From: an uncultured Alistipes sp.
GTDB taxonomy: Bacteria > Bacteroidota > Bacteroidia > Bacteroidales > Rikenellaceae
Direction of reading: 5' to 3'
DNA length: 5,000 nt
NCBI GenBank assembly: GCA_900549685.1
Contig: UROX01000177.1
Location: 1 to 5,000, forward strand
Below the pieces are notes generated by a model. It ran no database searches. It saw only the letters and a list, made by a program, of their open reading frames with translations, and had not been told where the DNA came from. How positions within the stretch are numbered: the first letter of the stretch is position 1; each line of letters opens with the position of its first letter. A program made the position numbers and the translations under genes. This document shows, piece after piece, positions 1 to 5,000 of the stretch.

Positions 1-198
1 ACTTTTTACGAATCTTTTCATAATCAATACTTTAAAGTTAAATTAGTTTATTTTTCTCTTGGCAATTCGTTCGCTTTCAAAACCATACATTGGTAATCGC
101 AAAAATAAGAATATATTTTAAATTCCAACACAAAATCCGTTTATTTTTGCTATACCGCCGAAACGGAAGCGCCGGTCTCCGGTTCGTCGCGTCCCGGA
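1..198. other. AT-rich intergenic region downstream of pnp
   Basis: No gene is visible here. The first 150 bases are strongly AT-rich, and the 50 bases next to the pnp stop are GC-rich. Just past the pnp stop, the minus-strand RNA could form only short, weak stems around CCGGAGACCGG (about 172-182). No U-tract follows, so I cannot call an intrinsic terminator for pnp. The AT-rich part contains a possible promoter pointing left, listed separately, which suggests that another minus-strand gene starts beyond the left edge of the window. Confidence 0.6.
100..128 (-). promoter_or_regulatory. possible sigma-ABfr promoter for a gene left of the window
   Basis: On the minus strand, TATTTTTG (107-100) fits the Bacteroidota -7 element TAnnTTTG, and a TTG (128-126) lies 18 bp upstream as a possible -33 element. 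The start point would be near 93-95, with transcription running out of the window. The sequence is AT-rich, so chance matches are likely. A second TATTTTTG on the plus strand at 142-149 has no -33 partner, which shows how easily the motif arises here. Confidence 0.3.
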
Positions 199-2340
199 CT
201 ATTTCTTATCGTCCTTTTTATCGGCGTTCAGCAAGGCTTTGCGAGACAATTTGAGCTTACCGTTCTTGGGATCGACACCGATGAGTTTCACCTCGATCAT
301 ATCGCCTTCTTTGAGGCCGGTATCTTCCATCGTCTCGAAACGCCGGTTGGCGATTTCGGAAATGTGCAGCAGGCCGTCCTTGCCCGGAAGAATTTCGACG
401 AAGGCTCCGAAAGCCACGATCGTACGGATCTTACCCTTATAGATTTCTCCGACTTCCGGAATGGCCACGATGCCTTTGATCCGGGCCAGAGCGGCGTCCA
501 GCGCATCTTTGTTTTCACCGAAAATATCGACGAACCCTTTGTTGTCCTTTTCGGTGATGGTAATCGTCGTGCCGGTGGTCTTCTGGATTTCCTGAATCAC
601 CTTACCGCCCGGGCCGATCACGGCGCCGATGAAGTCCTGAGGAATGACGATCTGTTCGATGCGGGGAACATGGGGTTTGAGTTCGGGTCTGGGTTCGGAG
701 ATCGTCTCGGTGATCTTGCCCAGAATATGCATACGGCCCTGTTTGGCCTGTTCGAGCGCATTGGCCAACACCTCGTAGGAAAGGCCGTCCACTTTGATAT
801 CCATCTGCGTGGCGGTGATACCGTCTTTGGTACCCGTCACCTTGAAGTCCATGTCGCCGAGGTGGTCTTCGTCGCCCAGGATGTCGGACAGCACGGCGTA
901 TTTACCCGTCTTCGTATCGGTAATCAGCCCCATGGCGATACCCGAAACCGGTTTTTTGAGTTTCACGCCCGCATCCATCAGAGCCAACGTACCGGCACAG
1001 ACGGTGGCCATGGACGACGAACCGTTCGATTCGAGAATATCGGATACGACGCGCACGGCATAGGGGTTCTCCTCGCCGACGGGAACCATCGGCTTGAGCG
1101 CACGCCACGCGAGGTTGCCGTGTCCGATTTCGCGGCGCGAAAGACCGCGGGCAGGACGGGCCTCGCCCGTGGAGAACGGCGGAAAGTTATAGTGCAGCAC
1201 GAACTGTTCGCTACCCTGTACCAGCACGTCGTCGATCTGTTTTTCGTCCATCTTCGTGCCGAGCGTGACGGTCGTCAGCGACTGCGTTTCTCCGCGCGTG
1301 AAAATGGCCGAACCGTGGGCGGCGGGCAAGTAATCGACTTCACACCAGATCGGACGGATCTCGGTCGTCTTACGGCCGTCGAGCCGGATACCCTCGTCGA
1401 GAATCATGTTGCGCATCGCTTTCTTGAGTACGTCGTCGTGGAAATAACGCTTGATGAGCGGAGCTTTCTCGGCGAGTTCCTCTTCGCTGAAACGGGCTTC
1501 GAACTCGGCTTCGAGGGCATCGAAACGGTCCATACGCTCGTGTTTCGAGGTCATGGCCTTGGCGATCTCGTAAGCCTTGTCGTACGTGGCCTCGATCACC
1601 TGGGCGCGGAGTTCCTCGTCGTTGGTTTCGTGGCAGTAGGTTCTTTTGACGTCCTTGCCCAGTTCCTTGGAAAGTTCGATCTGAACGGCACAATGCTTTT
1701 TGATCTCTTCGTGAGCGAACTTGATGGCATCGAGCATCACGGCTTCGGACACTTCCTTCATCTCGCCTTCCACCATGAGGATGTTGTCGATCGTGGCTCC
1801 GACCATGATGTCCAGATCGGCGTCGGCATTCTGGGTGAAGGTGGGGTTGATGACGAATTCGCCGTTGATACGGGCCACGCGCACCTCGGAGATCGGACCG
1901 CCGAACGGTACGTCCGAAACGGCCAGAGCGGCCGAGGCGGCCAGGCCGGCCAGCGCATCGGGCATGATGTCCTTATCGGCGGAAATCAGCGTCACCGTCA
2001 CGAAAACTTCGGCGTGGAAATCGGACGGAAACAGCGGCCGTAGGGCACGGTCGATGAGCCGCGAAACGAGAATCTCGTAATCCGACGGACGGGCCTCGCG
2101 TTTGAGGAAACCTCCGGGGAACCGTCCTGCCGAAGCGTATTTTTCTTTATATTCGACCGACAGCGGCATGAAATCGCAATCGGCCTTGGCCTCTTTGGCG
2201 GCCGTCACGGTGGCGAGCAGCATGGTGTCGCCCTGTTTAACCACGACCGATCCGTCGGCCTGTTTGGCTAATTTTCCGGTTTCGATGATGATTTCGCGGC
2301 CTCCGCTCAACGGAATCATCTTTCGTGTTGCATTGTACAT
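199..2340 (-). CDS. pnp: polynucleotide phosphorylase (PNPase)
   Basis: Cytoplasmic 3'-5' exoribonuclease that degrades RNA by phosphorolysis, releasing nucleoside diphosphates; the family works as a ring-shaped trimer. The protein has 713 residues, normal for the family, and all domains are present: first RNase PH domain (about 15-145) with FLKR at 78-81 where E. coli has the RNA-contacting FFRR; helical linker domain (about 150-320); second RNase PH domain (about 325-545) with HYNFPPFSTGEA and RREIGHG; KH domain (about 560-620) with the GPGG loop at 576-579; and S1 domain (about 630-700). By alignment to E. coli D486/D492/K494, the catalytic residues are D492, D498 and K500, within GDEDHLGDMDFK. 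It ends in a lysine/aspartate-rich tail and a TAG stop. The ATG at 2340 is preferred over the Met at codon 8 because the N-terminus then lines up with other Bacteroidales PNPases. The leader just before it is A-rich, without a Shine-Dalgarno. It follows rpsO by 141 bp and is probably co-transcribed with it, since I find no separate promoter. Confidence 0.98.
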   Translation of the reverse strand: MYNATRKMIPLSGGREIIIETGKLAKQADGSVVVKQGDTMLLATVTAAKEAKADCDFMPLSVEYKEKYASAGRFPGGFLKREARPSDYEILVSRLIDRALRPLFPSDFHAEVFVTVTLISADKDIMPDALAGLAASAALAVSDVPFGGPISEVRVARINGEFVINPTFTQNADADLDIMVGATIDNILMVEGEMKEVSEAVMLDAIKFAHEEIKKHCAVQIELSKELGKDVKRTYCHETNDEELRAQVIEATYDKAYEIAKAMTSKHERMDRFDALEAEFEARFSEEELAEKAPLIKRYFHDDVLKKAMRNMILDEGIRLDGRKTTEIRPIWCEVDYLPAAHGSAIFTRGETQSLTTVTLGTKMDEKQIDDVLVQGSEQFVLHYNFPPFSTGEARPARGLSRREIGHGNLAWRALKPMVPVGEENPYAVRVVSDILESNGSSSMATVCAGTLALMDAGVKLKKPVSGIAMGLITDTKTGKYAVLSDILGDEDHLGDMDFKVTGTKDGITATQMDIKVDGLSYEVLANALEQAKQGRMHILGKITETISEPRPELKPHVPRIEQIVIPQDFIGAVIGPGGKVIQEIQKTTGTTITITEKDNKGFVDIFGENKDALDAALARIKGIVAIPEVGEIYKGKIRTIVAFGAFVEILPGKDGLLHISEIANRRFETMEDTGLKEGDMIEVKLIGVDPKNGKLKLSRKALLNADKKDDKK

Positions 2341-2425
2341 TATCTTCTGTTTTTATCTTTCTGTATGTCTCTTCCGACGAAATTTCGCAAATGGGTTCCG
2401 GCTCCGGGAGAATGGGTTTTTATTA

Positions 2426-2463
2426 AGAGAATAGAGCTGCCCCGTGGGGGCAGCCCATTCTCT
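2426..2463 (-). promoter_or_regulatory. rpsO-pnp intergenic hairpin
   Basis: A perfect 8-bp GC-rich stem (GCTGCCCC at 2436-2443 with GGGGCAGC at 2447-2454) closes a 3-base loop. After a 3/2 internal loop, a second perfect 7-bp stem extends it (AGAGAAT at 2426-2432 with ATTCTCT at 2457-2463). The hairpin begins 18 bases after the rpsO stop and ends about 85 bases before the pnp ATG. In the minus-strand RNA the sequence after the hairpin is UUAAUAAAAACCC, not a U-tract, and the plus-strand side also lacks one, so it does not look like a standard intrinsic terminator. More likely roles, by inference, are an RNA processing or stability element between the two cistrons, or an attenuator. In E. coli the rpsO-pnp spacer likewise holds a stem cut by RNase III that is used in pnp autoregulation; the sequences are not similar. 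Confidence 0.75.
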
Positions 2464-2481
2464 GTTGGTCATTCCGCCGGT

Positions 2482-2754
2482 TTACTTGCGGAGTTCCAAA
2501 GCCTTTATGATCGCTCTATATCTTTCGATATCAACCCTTTTCAGATACTCGAGAAGCTGGCGGCGTTTACCGACCAGACGCAGCAGCGAGCGCTGCGTAC
2601 CGAAGTCTTTCTTGTTCTTTTTCAGATGTTGCGTGAGGTGGTTGATACGGTAAGAAAATAGCGCCACCTGGCTCTCGGGAGAACCGGTATCGGTATTAGA
2701 CTTCCCGTAGGTTCCAAAAAGCTCCTGCTTTTTGTCTGCGTTCAAATAACCCAT
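2482..2754 (-). CDS. rpsO: 30S ribosomal protein S15 (uS15)
   Basis: Primary binding protein of the 16S rRNA central domain; it binds the three-way junction of helices 20-22 early in platform assembly and forms a bridge to the 50S subunit. At 90 residues it matches the family's usual length (about 89). Conserved features are visible: DTGSPESQVA (22-31), R36, LTQHL (40-44) with the RNA-contacting H43, D50, and LVGKRRQLLEYLK (60-72). Where E. coli has the RNA-contacting Ser51, this protein appears to have Thr53, a conservative change. The start ATG is at 2754, with an A/U-rich leader and no Shine-Dalgarno in the normal position, as is usual in Bacteroidota. It is the first gene of a likely rpsO-pnp unit and has a well-matched promoter about 75 bp upstream. 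Confidence 0.98.
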   Translation of the reverse strand: MGYLNADKKQELFGTYGKSNTDTGSPESQVALFSYRINHLTQHLKKNKKDFGTQRSLLRLVGKRRQLLEYLKRVDIERYRAIIKALELRK

Positions 2755-2775
2755 TGTTTTGAAATTAAAAAGTTT

Positions 2776-2805
2776 TTATTTCGCCTTGGTTACCCTCCTC
2801 CTCAT
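2776..2805 (-). other. possible nine-codon upstream ORF with a purine-rich Shine-Dalgarno-like stretch in the rpsO leader
   Basis: Between the predicted rpsO transcription start (about 2822) and its ATG, the minus strand reads ATG at 2805-2803, then codons for Arg-Arg-Arg-Val-Thr-Lys-Ala-Lys, then TAA at 2778-2776. The three AGG codons create GAGGAGGAGGG, which contains perfect anti-Shine-Dalgarno complementarity (GGAGG) but lies about 40 bases from the rpsO ATG, too far to serve it directly. The stop is 21 bases before that ATG. Whether it is translated is unknown. The alternative is that the purine stretch matters as RNA structure (CTCC at 2809-2806 can pair with GGAG) and the ORF is accidental. 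Confidence 0.3.
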
Positions 2806-2828
2806 GGAGAGTCTTCTCAAAGCGATTG

Positions 2829-2860
2829 CAAATCTAACGTTTTTTTACGAAGCAACCAAC
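2829..2860 (-). promoter_or_regulatory. promoter for rpsO (sigma-ABfr type)
   Basis: On the minus strand, TAGATTTG (2836-2829) is a full match to the Bacteroidota -7 consensus TAnnTTTG. TTG at 2859-2857 lies 20 bp upstream, at the expected -33 position; a second TTG at 2855-2853 would give a less usual 16-bp spacing. Transcription would start near 2822, leaving a leader of roughly 65-70 bases before the rpsO ATG. It lies between nfeD and rpsO, so rpsO-pnp probably forms a unit separate from nfeD. No other consensus match in the spacer has a well-placed -33 element. Confidence 0.65.
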
Positions 2861-2902
2861 TAACAATCAAATAAACGCCATATTTTTTCAAAAAGGCCGT
2901 TT

Positions 2903-4345
2903 TTATCGTTCCCGCTCCGTTCCGGACGCATTTTCACCGCCATCTTCGGCCGCGCGGCAATACAGCAGGCCGCCTTCGACCCGGACGACCACGACCCGTT
3001 CGCCCCGTCCGATGTAGAGACCGTCGAGAGCCGAAGCCTCGTAATACGCCCCGTCGAGTTCCACGCGTCCCGAGGGCCGCAACACCGAAGAAACCGTCGC
3101 CGTCCGCCCCACCAGACGCTCCAGCGAGGCAGAGTGCCCGACATATCCCTCCTCGGGAGCCATGCTGGCCGTCAGCACGATGCGGTCGCGCAACGGAGAC
3201 GAGCCGGTCAGAAAGCGGCGTCCCAGCCAGAGCGAGGCGACGAAAGCCGCCGTACCGCCCGCGATGACCACGAAAAACGGTCTCAGAAGCCGCACGGAAG
3301 AAACCTCTCCGGACACCACATGCCGGAAAAGCTCGTTATCGACGGCCGCACAAGCGAGTCCGGTCACGACGGCTGCGATACCGACGATACCGGCCACTCC
3401 GAAACCCGGCAGCACGAAAATCTCGACGGCGATCGACAACAGCCCCAGGACGAACAGGATCAGCTCCCAATGACGGGCCAACCCTTCGACATAGAGCGGA
3501 GCGAAATAGAGCACGGCACCCAGCAAGGCCACGGCCAGCGGGAACCCGATGCCCGGCGTCTGCAACTCGAAATACAGACCGCCGACGATCATCATAACGA
3601 AAATGCCCTGTACCAGCGGATGGGTCAGCCATCCGAGCAGCCGATCCATACGAGTAGGGCGATACTCATAAACGGCGTAATCGGAAACCCCGGCTGCAGC
3701 GAGCACCTCCCCGACGGACGAGGCCAGTCCTTCGCAATAACGTTCGGCCACAGCCTCCTCGGCCGTCAGCGTCAGTACGCCGGTCGTAGCGGTATCGCCT
3801 TTCGGGATTCCCACCATGGCTTCGGCGATGCCCGGGTCGCGGCGCCAGCGCCACGACGTATCGGTCCCGTCGATCCGGTCGATGATCCGTCCGTGCGCCT
3901 CGGCGGTCGCCCGCATCGTGGCCCGCATGAAACTCTGGAACTTGTCGGGCATCGGACGACCCGACCCGTCCACGACCGAAGCCGCGCCGATGCTCCCGCC
4001 CGGCCGCATGTAGATGCTGTCGGCCGCCAATGCGATGAGCGCACCGGCCGAGGCGGCCTGATTGTCGATGAACACCCAGACCGGAATACGGCTGTTGAGC
4101 AAAGCCGTGCGGACGGAATCGGCCGCATCGACCAATCCGCCGTAAGTATTCATCTGTATGAGAATCGCGTCGGCCCCCATCCGTTCGGCCTCGTCGAGGC
4201 ATTTGGCGGTCAGGCGGACTACCGAAGGCATGATCTCTTCCCGAATAGGGAACGTATAAAGCAGTTTGCGCCCCGTAGAATCGGCCGCCTGAGAGACCAT
4301 TCCCGAAAAAAGCACGCACAGCAGCAAAAACACTCTTCTTACCAT
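2903..4345 (-). CDS. long-form NfeD: membrane-bound ClpP-class serine protease
   Basis: Long-type NfeD proteins join a ClpP-class protease domain facing the periplasm to a membrane region and a C-terminal OB-fold domain; characterised relatives cleave stomatin-type proteins and are linked to membrane quality control. The 480-residue protein shows the full layout: signal peptide (MVRR, then a hydrophobic run, likely cleaved after SQA at 18-20); protease domain (about 28-225) with NTYGG at 66-70, ASAGA at 98-102 and GSIGAA at 117-122; about five membrane segments (near 243-262, 266-286, 293-313, 315-336 and 354-376); and an OB-fold NfeD domain (about 404-465) with VLRPSGRVELDG. By similarity to the archaeal PH1510 Ser-Lys dyad, the catalytic residues are probably Ser99 and Lys135; the serine is clear, the lysine inferred from position. 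The start ATG is chosen because the signal peptide needs it. The usual stomatin-like partner gene (floA type) is not next to it; downstream is rpsO and upstream corA. The old name, nodulation efficiency protein, says nothing about its role here. Confidence 0.93.
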   Translation of the reverse strand: MVRRVFLLLCVLFSGMVSQAADSTGRKLLYTFPIREEIMPSVVRLTAKCLDEAERMGADAILIQMNTYGGLVDAADSVRTALLNSRIPVWVFIDNQAASAGALIALAADSIYMRPGGSIGAASVVDGSGRPMPDKFQSFMRATMRATAEAHGRIIDRIDGTDTSWRWRRDPGIAEAMVGIPKGDTATTGVLTLTAEEAVAERYCEGLASSVGEVLAAAGVSDYAVYEYRPTRMDRLLGWLTHPLVQGIFVMMIVGGLYFELQTPGIGFPLAVALLGAVLYFAPLYVEGLARHWELILFVLGLLSIAVEIFVLPGFGVAGIVGIAAVVTGLACAAVDNELFRHVVSGEVSSVRLLRPFFVVIAGGTAAFVASLWLGRRFLTGSSPLRDRIVLTASMAPEEGYVGHSASLERLVGRTATVSSVLRPSGRVELDGAYYEASALDGLYIGRGERVVVVRVEGGLLYCRAAEDGGENASGTERER

Positions 4346-4583
4346 AAATTTTCCGATTCGCAGTTATTCATGCACCGCTCCGCCGGCCCCCGGACACGGA
4401 TGTCCCGACCGGTCCTCCCGCGGCAAACAGAAGGGGAAACCGGCCCGGATACGTATCCGCCGGACCCGGCCGGCAACGGCCCGAGCAGAAAATCCCGCTC
4501 CCGGCGCACCGGCCCGCCAAAGGTCGAGCACCTCTCCCTACCCTATCGGGACACGTCCGCCGCGACCACGGCAAGGCGTCCTG
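4346..4583. other. GC-rich corA-nfeD spacer rich in inverted repeats
   Basis: This 238-bp spacer is much richer in G and C than the other spacers of the window and holds many short inverted repeats built on CCGG and GCCGG, besides the larger hairpin listed separately. Another is GGACATCCGTGTCC on the minus strand (about 4394-4407), a 5-bp stem with a TCCG loop. A 68-codon minus-strand frame (4368-4574) crosses it, but its product is an arginine/glycine/proline-rich string resembling no family and it lacks a start region, so I do not call it a gene. I find no TAnnTTTG promoter for nfeD here. Possible contents are a corA terminator, an untranslated RNA, or a decayed gene. Confidence 0.5.
4440..4463 (-). 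terminator. palindromic hairpin between corA and nfeD, possible corA terminator
   Basis: A 14-bp perfect palindrome, CGGATACGTATCCG (4446-4459), is flanked by CCGG on both sides (4440-4443 and 4460-4463), with two unpaired bases on one side. In the minus-strand RNA this gives a GC-rich hairpin of about 9 pairs with an ACGU loop, followed by GGUUUCCCC rather than a real U-tract. It lies about 120 bases after the corA stop and 95 bases before the nfeD ATG. It could be a weak terminator for corA or, as DNA, a binding site for a dimeric regulator upstream of nfeD. The sequence alone does not decide. Confidence 0.35.
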
Positions 4584-5000
4584 TCACAGCCATTTTTTCC
4601 AATGGAAAAACAGATAGGTCACCACCACCATCAGCACCATCAGACCCAGCGCGAACTGGTAGCCGTACTCCCAGTGCAGCTCGTCGATCCCGTCGAAGTT
4701 CATCCCGTAAACACTGGCGACCATCGTGGGCGGCAGGAAAAACAGCGATGCGACGGTGAAGATCTTCGTCACGTTGTTCTGTTCGATATTGATCAGACCC
4801 AGAGCCGTATCCTGCAGATAATCGAGCCGTTCGGAACTGAAGTCGGCGTGGTTGATAAGCGAATTGACGTCCTTGATCATCAGTTGCAGCTTGGGGTAAA
4901 TGTCGTTCGGGAAACGTTCGCTGCGCAGAATACCCGACAGAATGCGCTGGCGGTCGAAGATATTCTCGCGGATCAACATCGTATTCTCCTGCTGGTGGCT
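4584..5000 (-). CDS. corA: CorA-family divalent cation (Mg2+/Co2+) transporter, C-terminal part
   Basis: CorA proteins are homopentameric inner-membrane channels for Mg2+ and other divalent cations, with a large cytoplasmic N-terminal funnel and two membrane helices at the C-terminus. Only the last 138 residues lie in the window; the frame stays open to the right edge through SHQQENT, so the Met codon at 4979 is internal and the gene is cut by the window, not broken. Visible parts, counted from that Met: the long stalk helix (about 1-70, including DYLQDTALGLINIEQNNVTK), first membrane helix (about 73-91), signature YGMNF with GMN at 92-94, a short acidic loop (FDGIDEL), second membrane helix (about 108-125) and a basic tail HWKKWL. 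The loop lacks the MPEL form common after GMN but keeps acidic residues. The TGA stop is followed by the GC-rich spacer. The family call is firm; the transported ion is inferred from the family. Confidence 0.93.
   Translation of the reverse strand, partial: SHQQENTMLIRENIFDRQRILSGILRSERFPNDIYPKLQLMIKDVNSLINHADFSSERLDYLQDTALGLINIEQNNVTKIFTVASLFFLPPTMVASVYGMNFDGIDELHWEYGYQFALGLMVLMVVVTYLFFHWKKWL

Noticed and set aside
142..149. TATTTTTG on the plus strand as a promoter pointing into pnp in antisense
   Set aside because: It has no TTG at the expected distance upstream and lies in AT-rich DNA where the motif is expected by chance.
364..2043. 559-codon open frame on the plus strand, antisense to pnp
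   Set aside because: It lies wholly within the well-conserved pnp gene, and its product is a histidine/glycine/arginine-rich string without any recognisable domain. Long antisense frames arise naturally opposite GC-rich genes that rarely use codons whose reverse complement is a stop.
2890..2904. AAAAA-CGGCC-TTTTT on the minus strand, overlapping the nfeD stop, as a possible terminator
   Set aside because: The stem would be five A-U pairs only, too weak to stand as an intrinsic terminator, and no U-tract follows beyond the arm itself.
4368..4574. 68-codon minus-strand frame in the corA-nfeD spacer
   Set aside because: Low-complexity Arg/Gly/Pro-rich product with several cysteines in no recognisable pattern, no promoter or start context, and its bases are largely taken up by inverted repeats.
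3134..4759. 541-codon open frame on the plus strand across nfeD, the spacer and the end of corA
   Set aside because: Its composition (very rich in Arg, His, Pro, Asp, Ser) is typical of a shadow frame, it shows no motif, and it overlaps two clear genes on the other strand.
1..5000. Search for a novel defence system, mobile element, CRISPR array, tRNA or toxin-antitoxin pair
   Set aside because: All substantial coding sequence is explained by four conserved genes on one strand; I saw no repeat array, transposase, integrase motif, target-site duplication or tRNA-like cloverleaf.

Overview
The window looks like a piece of a Bacteroidota chromosome, most likely order Bacteroidales and possibly Rikenellaceae/Alistipes-like. 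Three things point there. The S15 and PNPase proteins match the Bacteroidales style. Shine-Dalgarno sequences are missing in front of the real starts, which have A-rich leaders instead. A good match to the Bacteroidota sigma-ABfr promoter (TTG, about 20 bp, TAnnTTTG) precedes rpsO. Coding DNA is moderately GC-rich and most spacers are AT-rich. The genus is inference, not proof.

All four genes are on the minus strand, so transcription runs from high to low coordinates. In that order they are: the C-terminal part of a CorA-type divalent-cation transporter, cut by the window edge (4584-5000); an unusually GC-rich spacer full of inverted repeats (4346-4583); a long-form NfeD membrane serine protease (2903-4345); a promoter and leader (2755-2860); ribosomal protein S15, rpsO (2482-2754); a 141-bp spacer with a strong hairpin (2341-2481); polynucleotide phosphorylase, pnp (199-2340); and an AT-rich spacer with one possible promoter for a gene beyond the left edge (1-198).

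The core is the rpsO-pnp pair, a widely conserved arrangement linking a 30S ribosomal protein to the main phosphorolytic 3'-5' exoribonuclease. In E. coli both are autoregulated through their mRNA leaders. Here both leaders also hold non-random structure: a purine-rich, Shine-Dalgarno-like stretch with a nine-codon upstream ORF before rpsO, and a hairpin with competing 3' partner sequences before pnp. Neither resembles a named RNA family that I can recognise. CorA and NfeD are envelope proteins (metal transport and membrane protein quality control) with no obvious functional tie to the rpsO-pnp unit.

This is mainly a housekeeping region. I see no mobile element, CRISPR array, tRNA, rRNA or defence system. 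The regulatory spacers are the only places that could hold something undescribed.
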